Source of the DNA: Chloroflexota bacterium
GTDB taxonomy: Bacteria; Chloroflexota; UBA11872; VXOZ01
DNA: 64,000 bases
Assembly (NCBI GenBank): GCA_026710945.1
Contig: JAPOQA010000028.1
Span: 1 to 64,000 of the forward strand
Direction of reading: 5' to 3'
Position numbers and translations under genes: made by a program. The notes below the pieces were generated by a model. The model had not been told where the DNA came from, made no database searches, and was given only the letters and a program-made list of their open reading frames with translations. Of the stretch, positions 25,553 through 34,656 are shown piece by piece; the stretch's first letter is position 1; each line of letters opens with the position of its first letter.

Positions 25553-25580
25553 GTAGGGGCGGTTCGCGAACCGCCCCTAC
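25553..25580. repeat. 28-bp perfect palindrome with adjoining dispersed repeat
   Basis: GTAGGGGCGGTTCG is followed directly by its reverse complement CGAACCGCCCCTAC. It abuts a TGTCATTCCGAGCGTAGCGA repeat (about 25526-25550). It could form a hairpin in RNA but has no T-tract. Confidence 0.7.
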
Positions 25581-25625
25581 GCACGAACTGTAACCAATGG
25601 GCACATAGGCAGAATACTCACCGAG

Positions 25626-25662
25626 GAGGGAGGCACGTGGGGCGTTGCCTCCCTCTTTTTTT
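25626..25662 (+). terminator. Rho-independent terminator after the solute-binding gene
   Basis: GAGGGAGGCA (25626-25635) pairs with TGCCTCCCTC (25646-25655) around a 10-nt loop, followed by seven T residues. It ends three bases before the stop of the convergent isochorismatase gene. Confidence 0.85.
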
Positions 25663-25664
25663 CT

Positions 25665-26471
25665 CTAGTCTGCCTTGGTTGCTGCCATCACGGATTCCGC
25701 CGCTGCCGCGAACTCCTTCGCCGTAATCGACCCCGCAAGGCTGCGCGACTCAAGGTGATGAAACACCTCCTCCGTGCAGAGATTGTGCGGCAGGCCGGGT
25801 GCGCCGATGCTCGTCGTGCAGTCCCGCAGCATGATGATGCAGTAGCCGCGCTCGCGCATGGCGAAGACGCCGTAGTCGCGGTGGGGCACACAGTAGTTGG
25901 CGGCAAAGCCTGCGTAGAAGAGGTAGCGAATGCGCCCGTCACGGCAGAGGCGGTGCAGTTGATCGCCCGTCGCGATCACGAAGTCCTCATCGGCGGGCCA
26001 CACGGCGCGGTCGATAGACCGAATCTCGTCATGTTGACGGCGCAGCGGCAGCCACTCCTCGCCATAGTGCGCTTCCAGGTTTGCCCACGCGCCTTGCCGC
26101 AACGCGAAGTCCGGCGGCGGCCAGTCTGAGACGGCCTTTGGCGGCGGATTGAGTTCGCTATCGCCCGCGTAGCGCAACCACTGCGGGAACTTCCGTGCCA
26201 CCGGCGGCGAGGGCGCATGTACCACGGCGATACCCAGCCCGCGGCACGCATCAAGCAGGGGCCGGATGAGGTCTCGGCAAATCTGGGCGGAGCGCTCGCC
26301 GTGACTCTCGATGGTCGGCTCGTCCCAGCAGTCTACCAGCACGATGGCAGCCTGGGAAGGCGGAATACTCACGGAGGCGTGCTTGAAGCCAAAGTGCTCT
26401 TCCCGGTAGGGCAATTCGATAGTGCGCGGTTCGTGGATGAGGAAGCGGGTACGCAATTCCAGGTTCGGCAT
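25665..26471 (-). CDS. Isochorismatase-like cysteine hydrolase
   Basis: This 268-residue hydrolase of the isochorismatase/nicotinamidase superfamily has the catalytic Asp in AAIVLVDCWDE and the nucleophilic Cys in YAGFAANYCVPHRDYGVFA. A family-typical IIMLRDCTTS strand follows. The N-terminal ~35 residues (LRTRFLIHEPRTIELPYR) are an extension beyond the usual ~180-residue core. Candidate reactions are amide or isochorismate-like C-N/C-O hydrolysis. It is convergent with the preceding lipoprotein gene across the terminator. Confidence 0.8.
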   Translation of the reverse strand: MPNLELRTRFLIHEPRTIELPYREEHFGFKHASVSIPPSQAAIVLVDCWDEPTIESHGERSAQICRDLIRPLLDACRGLGIAVVHAPSPPVARKFPQWLRYAGDSELNPPPKAVSDWPPPDFALRQGAWANLEAHYGEEWLPLRRQHDEIRSIDRAVWPADEDFVIATGDQLHRLCRDGRIRYLFYAGFAANYCVPHRDYGVFAMRERGYCIIMLRDCTTSIGAPGLPHNLCTEEVFHHLESRSLAGSITAKEFAAAAESVMAATKAD

Positions 26472-26569
26472 CCAGGGTCTCCTTCAGTTTTGAGGATCGC
26501 GACTCATCTCTAGTCGGGATTAATAGATATAGGCTTGTAGCCCTTGCGGGCAGCGTTCATGTCATTCCC

Positions 26570-27668
26570 TGTAAGTGTCAGGTAATTCGTTGACAGATCT
26601 GGTAGAAAGTTGATGAGTGTCAATCACCAGCTCTGGAGGCAACTGATGCGGGACAATAGTAGTGACAAGACCATCGAACGCAACTTCATGCAGAAATGGC
26701 GCTTCCTCATCTCGGAATACGAACTGGTCAAGGCCAAGCAGCATCCCCAGTTCCGCTTCCTGCAGGACTTCTATGCGTTCCATGGTACCAGCCGGCAGAC
26801 CTTCGCCAAGTACTACAACCGTTTTCTTCAATTGCGCAGCGACGACGCCCTGCTGCCGCGCAAGCGCGGCCCCAAGTGGAAGAGCCGGCGCACCTTGCCC
26901 TACATCGAGCAGAAAGTGCTGGAGCAACGCCGCAAGGGCATCAACCGCTATGAGATCTATGCCATACTCAAGCCAGTACTCAAAGCGCACACGCCGTCCC
27001 CCTCAACCATCTATGCTATCAGCAGACGCCATGGGCTCAACCGCCTGAAACCGGCCATGAAACAAGCCAAGCGCACCATCATCAAGACCCGCGCGGGCGA
27101 ACTGGGGCATCTGGACTGCCATTACCTCAGCCGCGACCTGCTGGTGAACAGCTCCCAGCGCTACTACCTGGTCTCCGTGCTGGACGCCGCGGACTTCAGT
27201 CCGAGCACTCGTCTGGCCTGGGCTGAGGTGGTGCCTGACCTCAAGAGCCTCAGTGTCATGTTCGCTGCCCTCAAGAGCCTCAACCTGCTCAATGCCGAGT
27301 ACGACTGCTTCTGCGAAGCAGAAGACGGCATCCAGTTCGAGGCCATCCTCACCGACAACGGTCCTGAAGTGGCGGCACGGACGAAGCCGGCGCAGCACCC
27401 CTTCGAGCGCATGCTGCTGGAGCTCGGCATCAAACACCGCTACACCCGGCCCTACCGACCCCAGACCAACGGCAAGATCGAACGCTTCTGGCGCACACTC
27501 AATGACGACCTGATCGAAGGCACGACGTTCGAGAACCTGGCCCAGTTCCAGGATGAACTGATGCAATACCTCCTGTACTACAACACGGAAAGACCACACC
27601 AAGGCCTGAACGGGCATACGCCTCTTCAAGCCCTGCAAAATCTGTCAACGAATTAGTCAACACTTACA
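26570..27668 (+). mobile_element. Complete IS with TGTAAGTG termini, inserted in a TCATTCCGAGCG repeat
   Basis: The left end TGTAAGTGTCAGGTAATTCG (26570-26589) and the reversed right end TGTAAGTGTTGACTAATTCG (ending at 27668) are imperfect inverted repeats that continue into TTGACAGAT. The flanks are CATTCC(C) on the left and ATTCCGAGCG on the right, so the element split a dispersed TCATTCCGAGCG repeat with a duplicated ATTCC. It contains one intact transposase. The same termini bound the ~240-bp MITEs at 9514 and 60018. Confidence 0.85.
26613..27656 (+). CDS. DDE integrase-core transposase (IS481/IS3-like)
   Basis: This 347-residue transposase has a DNA-binding N-terminal half with helix-turn-helix segments (SRQTFAKYYNRFLQL, INRYEIYAILKPVLK). 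The rve-type catalytic core has ELGHLDCHYL (first Asp), ILTDNGPEVAAR (second Asp) and TNGKIERFWRTLNDDL (Glu). NTERPHQGLNGHTPLQAL is the usual IS481/IS3 C-terminal signature. The frame is intact and fills the element, leaving 12 bp between the stop and the right end. It is unrelated at the sequence level to the transposase at 94-1269 beyond the core. Confidence 0.9.
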   Translation: MSVNHQLWRQLMRDNSSDKTIERNFMQKWRFLISEYELVKAKQHPQFRFLQDFYAFHGTSRQTFAKYYNRFLQLRSDDALLPRKRGPKWKSRRTLPYIEQKVLEQRRKGINRYEIYAILKPVLKAHTPSPSTIYAISRRHGLNRLKPAMKQAKRTIIKTRAGELGHLDCHYLSRDLLVNSSQRYYLVSVLDAADFSPSTRLAWAEVVPDLKSLSVMFAALKSLNLLNAEYDCFCEAEDGIQFEAILTDNGPEVAARTKPAQHPFERMLLELGIKHRYTRPYRPQTNGKIERFWRTLNDDLIEGTTFENLAQFQDELMQYLLYYNTERPHQGLNGHTPLQALQNLSTN

Positions 27669-28047
27669 ATTCCGAGCGCAGCGTCGAACAATGTTCGCGG
27701 AATCTAATAAAAGCTCCCGATTCTAGATTCTTCGTCGCTGCGCTCCTCAGAATGACAGTTGGAAGTTGGCTTAGACCTAAAGACGATCACAAGTCTTGCC
27801 TCTTGCCAACCCAAACCTAAAACTACTAATCGCTTCTCTATTCTAGGTGGTGCGAAAAAAGCAGGACATTCCTTTATAGTTAAGGTCGACGTTGAAGTGA
27901 GACAGGCGGTCTCACCGGTCACTGCTGCGAAGGCGGGTGTCCACGTATCACACCAGAGATGGCTGCCAGCTTTCCTGGGAACGTTGGATTCGAATGCTGT
28001 ATGGTCCTATGGCAAGACCGCGCCACTAGTCGCTTAGGAGAAGCCGC
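27669..28047. other. Intergenic region, remainder of the split dispersed repeat
   Basis: 27669-27760 is the other part of the TCATTCCGAGCG palindrome cut by the IS (GGAATCTAATAAAAG...CTAGATTCTTCG...CAGAATGACAG). Beyond it no gene is evident. Confidence 0.5.
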
Positions 28048-29064
28048 ATGCTGCGCGTAGAAACTTGGAAGCACGGTTGGCGGTGGGTGTACTCCATCAC
28101 GTACGACGCAGCGGTGCGCTCCCTGTTGGAGCCTGCCCTACCGTTGCACCGCCGGCATGCGATACCCGGGACCATAGCCCTCGACGCAGCGGGACTATCA
28201 AGCGGCGGCGGCCAGAGTGAATCGGGCAGCCGGACACATGCACCTGCTCTGAGCAATGACGAATTGCGGGAGCTCCAGCGGGAGGGCTGGAGCGTTGCCG
28301 GCAGCGGCCCAACGCGCAAGCTGTCTCCCAACGGCGATCGGGCGCCCACAAGGGACGCCCCTACGCGGGAATCGCGGGAAGCTCTCGAGAAACTTGTGGA
28401 TGCGCCGGTTACGATGCTCGTGGTATCGACTATAGACCATCACCATGGGATTCTGCCGGCAGAGGTGCAAGCCGCCGGCTACCAGGCAGTTTTAGCGCTG
28501 GAAGACCGCCTGAACTACAACCACGTCGACGAGGACCTGAATGCGCTGGGCCGGTCAGCGCTCTACACGATAGAGGGTCTCCCGCTGCCCGCGCGGACCT
28601 ACGATCCCTACTGGCGGCTGCACCAGGCGTGGGATACTGAGGGATGGCTGGTGGATAGCGCCCAGTTTGTAGCCGATGATCCGGCTGACCCGGAACGCGA
28701 CATTACGCCCGCGCTGCTTGGCGAACGCTTTGCGAAAGTTGCGGAAGTTGGGGACGTGTGGCGCGCCACGCCGGACGAGGTAATTGACTACATTCTCACA
28801 CGCCGCACCGCCCATCCGCGCGGGTACTGCGCCGCTGACGACGCAATAACGTTCTATATGGAAGCGCCCAGAATACCGGAGCGCGTACAGAATCGGGACC
28901 TCACGATCACAATGGACGTGCCTCCCGCTTGGCAGAATCCGGTGGTTACGAGCGATGGCGAACCGGTGAACGACGTAACGGCGACTGCAGCAGGCCGCAT
29001 TCGGTTTACGTTGCCAGTGCACGACGGCCAGCAACTACGGATTGAGCGTGCGGCTGCCGTGTGA
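28048..29064 (+). CDS. Polysaccharide deacetylase-like (NodB-fold) protein
   Basis: This 338-residue protein has the NodB-fold opening VYSITYDAAVRSLLEPALP. LSNDELRELQREGWSVAGSG matches the 'turn, then search the distant region' segment of carbohydrate esterase 4 proteins. The metal-binding His-His-Asp set is only partly visible (STIDHHHG around residue 135), and the Asp of the usual D-D motif is not obvious. Residues ~45-75 are Gly/Ser-rich and low-complexity. The C-terminal ~60 residues look like a small beta domain. It is probably a divergent esterase or an inactive relative. Confidence 0.6.
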   Translation: MLRVETWKHGWRWVYSITYDAAVRSLLEPALPLHRRHAIPGTIALDAAGLSSGGGQSESGSRTHAPALSNDELRELQREGWSVAGSGPTRKLSPNGDRAPTRDAPTRESREALEKLVDAPVTMLVVSTIDHHHGILPAEVQAAGYQAVLALEDRLNYNHVDEDLNALGRSALYTIEGLPLPARTYDPYWRLHQAWDTEGWLVDSAQFVADDPADPERDITPALLGERFAKVAEVGDVWRATPDEVIDYILTRRTAHPRGYCAADDAITFYMEAPRIPERVQNRDLTITMDVPPAWQNPVVTSDGEPVNDVTATAAGRIRFTLPVHDGQQLRIERAAAV

Positions 29065-29183
29065 GCACTCGTGGTTCTCTACTAAGTCTTGTGTTGATTG
29101 GCCTCACAGACCCCCTGGACTCCGGCTTGCGCCGGAGTGACGGCAACAGGCGCCCCAGAATCTGAACCAGAAGTGGCACTAGC

Positions 29184-30674
29184 GTGAACGACTACATTCT
29201 CGCCCTCGACCAAGGCACCACTTCCTCCCGCGCCATCCTATTTGATGTCGAAGGGCAGATCGTCGCCAGCGCAGGCCAAGAGCTGCCGCAAATCTACCCG
29301 CAGGCAGGCTGGGTAGAGCACGACCCTAGCGCCATCTGGCAAACGCAGTATGCGTGCATCCAAGCCGTACTGAAAGAGACGGCTGTCGCGCCCGAGCAGA
29401 TTGCGGCCGTCGGCATCACCAACCAGCGGGAGACGAGCCTCGCCTGGCAACGGTCCACCGGCGTGCCGTTGGGCAACGCCATCGTCTGGCAATGCCGTCG
29501 CACGGCGGGGCGTTGCCAAGAGCTGGAGGCGCAGGGTCTGGCCGATACTGTCCGGCAGAAGACCGGCCTGGTGCTGGATGCCTACTTTTCGGGTCCCAAG
29601 TTCGAGTGGATTCTGCAAAACGTCCCGCGCGCTCGCGAATTGGCGGTACGGAACGACCTCTGTCTGGGCACCGTGGACTCTTGGCTCATTGCGCAGCTTA
29701 CGGGACACGCCCAGCACGTGACCGATCCCACCAACGCCTCCCGCACCATGCTCTATGACATCCACGCGCGTGACTGGGATGCCGGTTTGCTGGCGCTCTT
29801 TGGCATTTCGCGCGCAGCCATGCCGCAGGTGGTACCTTCATCGGGCGTAGTGGGGCACACAGATCCGGCGGTGTTTGGCGCTGCCACTCCGATTGCCGGC
29901 ATTGCGGGCGATCAGCAAGCGGCGCTCTTCGGCCAGACCTGCTGGCAGCCCGGTCACGCCAAGAATACGTACGGCACCGGTTGCTTTCTGCTCTCGCACA
30001 CCGGCGACGAGGCCACGCCTTCGGAAACCGGACTGCTTACGACGGTGGCAGCCTCTGCGGACGCCCCTGCCTATGCGCTGGAAGGTTCGGTTTTCGTGGC
30101 CGGAGCCGCAATTCAGTGGCTGCGCGACAAGCTGGGCGTCATCGCCACCGCGGGGGAGAGCGAGGATCTGGCGCGGCAAGTACCTAATACTGGTGGAGTA
30201 GTAGTGGTGCCCGCATTCACCGGTCTCGGCACGCCGTATTGGGACCCCGAGGCGCGGGGGACTATCCTTGGCCTGACACTGGGCTCTACCAAGGCCCACG
30301 TTGTCCGCGCAACCCTGGAATCCATAGCATTTCAGACTCGCGACGTGGTACAGACGATGCAGGCGGAGTCCGGCGTGGCGCTGCAGGAACTGCGCGCTGA
30401 CGGCGGCGCGGTGGCCAACGATCTCCTCATGCAGACCCAAGCCGATCTGCTCGGCATCCCCGTAGTCGTGCCTGCGGTGACGGAGACCACGGCACTGGGC
30501 GCGGCGTACTTGGCTGGACTGGGCGTGGGCTATTGGCCGGATGCCGCTGCGGTGGCGGCGCAGTGGCGGGTCGCGCGACGGTATGAGCCCCAAATCAGTG
30601 CCGACGAGCGCGAATCCCGCTATGCCACCTGGCGACGCGCGGTGGAACGCTCCCGCCAGTGGGCAGCAACCTAA
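29184..30674 (+). CDS. glpK: Glycerol kinase
   Basis: This 496-residue FGGY kinase phosphorylates glycerol to sn-glycerol 3-phosphate with ATP in the cytoplasm. Diagnostic segments are ILALDQGTTSSRAILFD (phosphate-binding), PQIYPQAGWVEHDP, GITNQRETSLAWQR, GTVDSWLIAQLTG, NTYGTGCFLLSHTG and LRADGGAVANDLLMQTQAD. The length is standard for GlpK. The start is GTG. No glpF, glpD or regulator is adjacent, so glycerol uptake genes must lie elsewhere. It is convergent with the phosphorylase gene 14 bp away. Confidence 0.95.
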   Translation: MNDYILALDQGTTSSRAILFDVEGQIVASAGQELPQIYPQAGWVEHDPSAIWQTQYACIQAVLKETAVAPEQIAAVGITNQRETSLAWQRSTGVPLGNAIVWQCRRTAGRCQELEAQGLADTVRQKTGLVLDAYFSGPKFEWILQNVPRARELAVRNDLCLGTVDSWLIAQLTGHAQHVTDPTNASRTMLYDIHARDWDAGLLALFGISRAAMPQVVPSSGVVGHTDPAVFGAATPIAGIAGDQQAALFGQTCWQPGHAKNTYGTGCFLLSHTGDEATPSETGLLTTVAASADAPAYALEGSVFVAGAAIQWLRDKLGVIATAGESEDLARQVPNTGGVVVVPAFTGLGTPYWDPEARGTILGLTLGSTKAHVVRATLESIAFQTRDVVQTMQAESGVALQELRADGGAVANDLLMQTQADLLGIPVVVPAVTETTALGAAYLAGLGVGYWPDAAAVAAQWRVARRYEPQISADERESRYATWRRAVERSRQWAAT

Positions 30675-30688
30675 CCGCCGCCCCAGCC

Positions 30689-31480
30689 CTAGTCGGATGC
30701 AGCTTGTAGCGCCTGGAGCGCCACTTGATAGAGCGTTTCCAGACCCTCCCGCGTGGTGTCGGAGCGGAATTGCGGGTCCCAGGTCAGATCGGCAAGAGAA
30801 TCGCTGATTGTCAGCAGTGAGCCCATCTCCACGCCCCGGTACGCCGCCACGGCAAAGAGCGCCGCGGCCTCCATCTCGACCGTCAGGACACCCTCCGCTT
30901 GGTAGTGTTGCACCTCGGCGGTGGTTTCACGATAGGGCGCGTCGGTAGTCCAGCTTGTGCCGACGCTATGCGCTATATCTGCGGTCTGGAGCGCCGCTAC
31001 CAGCCGACTGGTCATGGCGGGCGAGGCATGGGCGTACTTTTCCGGCGGCAAGTAGTGGTGGGACGTGCCTTCATCGCGAACTGCGCGGTCGCAAACGACG
31101 ATATCGCCAATGCCCACATGCCGCTGCAGGCTGCCGGCGGTGCCGATAGTAAGGAAACGCCGGACTCCTTGCACGATCAATGCTTCCAGCACCAGTACCA
31201 CAGCGGGCGCTCCTACGCCAAAGCCACCGGCAACCGCCACGCGGTTCTCGGTTTCCTGCAGCCAGTGGAGATGACGATAAGTTCCCCGCTCGATACCAGC
31301 GGTCTCATGCCGATCCAGAATGTGTGTCAGCAATGAAGACTGGTAGCAGAAGATGACGGCTTCCGGAAACGGCAGCGGCGGGTCGTCTGTCACAAAGTGC
31401 GCAACCGCGGCTTCCGGCGTGATGAAGGCCTCTTCCCGGTGTTTGTTGGGAAAATTCGGAAACGGCATGAATCTCAACAA
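30689..31480 (-). CDS. Nucleoside (uridine) phosphorylase family protein
   Basis: This 263-residue PNP/UDP-family phosphorylase has GVGAPAVVLVLEALI and RRFLTIGTAGSLQ for phosphate binding, GDIVVCDRAVRDEGTSHHY, and VLTVEMEAAALFAVAAYRG, which is the ribose-binding Glu-Met-Glu signature. SDSLADLTWDP follows. It would cleave a nucleoside with phosphate to base plus ribose-1-phosphate; uridine is the likeliest substrate by motif. A start at MPFPNFPNK (31468) is possible. It is separated from the DUF3604 gene by 100 bp containing a GCGGGGGCTTGTCCCCCGC palindrome. Confidence 0.85.
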   Translation of the reverse strand: MLRFMPFPNFPNKHREEAFITPEAAVAHFVTDDPPLPFPEAVIFCYQSSLLTHILDRHETAGIERGTYRHLHWLQETENRVAVAGGFGVGAPAVVLVLEALIVQGVRRFLTIGTAGSLQRHVGIGDIVVCDRAVRDEGTSHHYLPPEKYAHASPAMTSRLVAALQTADIAHSVGTSWTTDAPYRETTAEVQHYQAEGVLTVEMEAAALFAVAAYRGVEMGSLLTISDSLADLTWDPQFRSDTTREGLETLYQVALQALQAASD

Positions 31481-31580
31481 CCTGTCACATTCTTGCTCTA
31501 GTAGCGCGGGGGCTTGTCCCCCGCTCCGTTGTACAGGCGCGGCAAACTCCCACTCACTATGTCAAATTCTCGCGATGGAA

Positions 31581-33782
31581 TCACGCTTTCTTGACGAACA
31601 CCGGACTGCACCAGGCCATTTCGCCGTCGTATTGGGTGACGCGGACGAAAAAGGGCGTAAGGTCCTGCTGCAACGGCTCGGGGTCCTGGAAGGTGAAAGC
31701 CGCATCTAAGGGTGCGCGGTCCCCGTCATCGCGGCTGATGCGGACCTCGCTGCCGACGCCGGTGTTACCGGGTCGTACGATTTCGCTGCAATTGGCCAGT
31801 TCATCAAGTCGCACCGAAAACGTGGCAGGCGCAGAGGAGAAGTGCAGCGTCGTATCGGCATCGCCCACAATTTCCAGCGCGATGCCGTCCCAGTCGCCGG
31901 AGGTCTGCGAGACCCAGCGCACGCTTTCTTCGTTCCAATCCACAACGCCTTCCGTCGGATCGTCGAATGCCCAGCCCTTGGCCGCCACTATGCGGCCTTT
32001 TTCCACGCGTAGGCTGCCGTCCCAGCGCAGGCGGCGGGTGCGGTCTTTCACGCGGGAGCCGCGCCAGCCGACGCGGACTTTTCGGGGGATACCGCTCTCC
32101 GGCTCCACCAGGGGATGGGAGTAAACCGGCTCTGTGCCGCGCAGCACCTCCACTTTTTCCAAGGGCGCGGTGCCGGCCACATGCACGTTGAGTTCCGGCG
32201 GCTGGCTGGAACTGAAGACTTCACCCTGCAGGTGCCCATCGGCGGTCATGTGGACGATCATGCGCGCGCCGGTTGTGGCAAAGGTATGCCGGGCGCGGAT
32301 TGCGTCCCAAATCGAGCGGCGCTGGAGTTCGGGGGCGTATGCGCCGAGCAGTCCGCCGCGCACGCCGAACATGCCGCCGTTGGTGGGACGGCTGGTGCCG
32401 GGACGACCGGTGTGGTCGTCGCTGCCGGCGGCAAAACCGGTGATGTAGCCGCGCTCCAGCGCCTCCTGCCACACCCACTCGAACCAGCCGTGGGCCGAGG
32501 CGATTTCGATCAAGGGCATGACTTCCGAATCAAAATAGTCGAGGTTCGCGCGCCGTCCGCCGATGTGGGGAATCATGAAGACATCGTCCAGGCCTCGATA
32601 GCGGTCAACAAGCCTTGAAACCGGACACATATCCTCCCACGGCCCCGGATCACCCGGCACCTGCCAGTGAGACGAGCGGTGCAGCGGGCCTTCATCGCCG
32701 AGAAAGTGCACGTTGTGGTCGCCGCCTGCCGGATGGTTGCCCGACCACTCGTAGCCGAGCAGCGTGAGAAAGCGACCGGGGTCGTTGTAGCGCTTCACGA
32801 TCTCCTGCAGCTCATACCAGAACTCAGCGGTGACCTGGAAGTCGTTGCCCTGTATACCCAGGAAGTCGACTCCCGCATGGTAGCGGGCGTAGGTGAAGTA
32901 CTCGTCCGGACTGCCCGTGCCCACGGTCTCTTCGGTCTGGGCGTGCATGTCGCCCCAGTAGAGGCGGAGGTCGGGTGGATCGTTCTGCACGTGGATGGGA
33001 TTGCTGAGGACAGAGAACGCCGGACTTTCACTGCGGGCCTCCAGGCGTGCAATGCCGGTCTCGTTAAGCTCTAGGCCGGTGAAGCAATAAATCCCACCAT
33101 CGTCTTGGCTGAAGGAGTGGCTCGCCAGCGGCTCGGCGTGGTGCGGCCAGTACAGGCCGACCTCACCGCGAAAACCGCTCGCCGTATTGCCCCAGGCGTC
33201 GTCGGCGCGCACGCGCACGTCAAATTCCTCGCCTACGCCCACCATGCTCGGCGCTTGCGCCACCAAACTCGCCGCCGGGCCCGCCACAATGCGCACTACC
33301 GGCGCGTCCGGCAGCTCGCGGAACTGCAAGGTGCCGAAGTTGTCGGCAAAGAACTTGAACTCGAACGTGCTCTCCACGAACGTCTGCGCCTGGCTGCCGG
33401 GACTGCCCCCCGAGGGGTCGCCAAGCACGATCCAGATTTTTTCTCCCGCCGCCAGCGTGCCGTCGTGCACATGCACGTGGATGGTGCGCCGCCAGGGGCG
33501 CACGTGGTTTTCGCGGTCGAAGTGCACCTGCAATTTGGCGTTGCTGTCGGTATGGATGCGGCAGTAATTCGGCGCGGTGGGGTCGTCGAAGTCTGGCGCG
33601 CCCCAGTCGCACACGCCCCGCATCACCAACCGCAGATTGGAGCGGTCGTCCATACCGTATTTGCCAACGGTAAAGGTGAACGTCCACGTGCCCCACGACC
33701 CGGCCACCACATCGGCGGTCGGCTCAAGCGCGACCGTGCCGCAGTACTCCCGCAACGTCGCTGCATCATATTCCGGTGGCAT
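31581..33782 (-). CDS. DUF3604-type protein with PHP-like metal motifs
   Basis: This 733-residue protein has N-terminal ~260 residues as beta-rich domains. The central part opens with LYWGDMHAQTEETVGTGS, then DFLGIQGNDFQ, LGYEWSGNHPAGGDHNVHFL, MIPHIGGRRANLDYF, GFAAGSDDHTGRPG and ARHTFATTGARM. These are the ordered metal-ligand motifs of DUF3604 (PHP-related) proteins. The C-terminal ~150 residues are another beta domain. No signal peptide is evident. Enzymatic function of the family is largely unassigned. It stands alone. Confidence 0.85.
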   Translation of the reverse strand: MPPEYDAATLREYCGTVALEPTADVVAGSWGTWTFTFTVGKYGMDDRSNLRLVMRGVCDWGAPDFDDPTAPNYCRIHTDSNAKLQVHFDRENHVRPWRRTIHVHVHDGTLAAGEKIWIVLGDPSGGSPGSQAQTFVESTFEFKFFADNFGTLQFRELPDAPVVRIVAGPAASLVAQAPSMVGVGEEFDVRVRADDAWGNTASGFRGEVGLYWPHHAEPLASHSFSQDDGGIYCFTGLELNETGIARLEARSESPAFSVLSNPIHVQNDPPDLRLYWGDMHAQTEETVGTGSPDEYFTYARYHAGVDFLGIQGNDFQVTAEFWYELQEIVKRYNDPGRFLTLLGYEWSGNHPAGGDHNVHFLGDEGPLHRSSHWQVPGDPGPWEDMCPVSRLVDRYRGLDDVFMIPHIGGRRANLDYFDSEVMPLIEIASAHGWFEWVWQEALERGYITGFAAGSDDHTGRPGTSRPTNGGMFGVRGGLLGAYAPELQRRSIWDAIRARHTFATTGARMIVHMTADGHLQGEVFSSSQPPELNVHVAGTAPLEKVEVLRGTEPVYSHPLVEPESGIPRKVRVGWRGSRVKDRTRRLRWDGSLRVEKGRIVAAKGWAFDDPTEGVVDWNEESVRWVSQTSGDWDGIALEIVGDADTTLHFSSAPATFSVRLDELANCSEIVRPGNTGVGSEVRISRDDGDRAPLDAAFTFQDPEPLQQDLTPFFVRVTQYDGEMAWCSPVFVKKA

Positions 33783-34656
33783 GATAGGTCAAAGTACTCC
33801 CTTCTCCTGGTTCACCATTGGAGGAAGCCTACACATTGAGACACAACAGTAGGCAGGAATCTACACCAACAGTATACGTCTTAATCTACAAAACCGGGTG
33901 TGCTTTGACTCTTCGACAAGCTCAGGTCCTGCCCAGTAAACAATACGGGGGCGCACGGAGGTGGTGAAAATCTGTTGCTGCTGAGCGCTGTGCGGACTCC
34001 TTGCCACAGCCTGAGCCGATTTTGCGAGCCGAACCATGTGGAAGTCTCTTGTTTGTCACTACTCAATTCTGCCGGAGCCAAATCTCCACGCTACTGCTGA
34101 GACGAGCGGGCCAGGCACGTTGCTCCTCCCGCGGCCGGTAGCGCAGGTTTGTAACCTGCAGCTTGCTGTGGTGGTTAGCCTGCGCCAATCGTCCGGCTTG
34201 AGAACGGTGATTTGTAGCGCGTGACCCTTGGCTTGGCGCCAATATCACCATTCTGTCTGCAAGTGCCCGTGGCCTGCGCCGAGTCCTAGGTTGGCTCCTC
34301 ACTTGATCCACATCCTTGAAATGGCATCCCGCGCTCCGCTATAGTGAAGAATGGAAGAATACGTGATCTTCTCCAATACATTTTTCTCAGTTACGTGCCA
34401 AACACCGGCCACCAGCTTGTCCAAATGACACGTGCGGGACAGGGTTAGTATTTGGTGACTAGCACATGCTGCTTCAGGGAAACGGCGTTTCTGCAAGACG
34501 ATATCCGCACGCAACGTAGCGGTAACTTGGGGAAACGGCGGCTTTGCGAAGCAGCGACTTTGCGAAGCAGCGACTTCGTTTCAAAGAAACGGCATCTGCT
34601 AGTCACTAACCACATCTGGGGCTGAGGCGGGGCACGGGAAGGGTTTTTTGAATCGT
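33783..34656. other. Intergenic region upstream of pnp; repeats only
   Basis: About 870 bp with no gene. It contains a TTCGACAAGCTCAGG repeat (near 33907), a GGTAGCGCAGGTTTGTAACCTGC palindrome (near 34137-34159) and a short CTTTGCGAAGCAGCGA tandem just before pnp (about 34540-34575). rpsO, which often precedes pnp, is absent. Confidence 0.55.
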
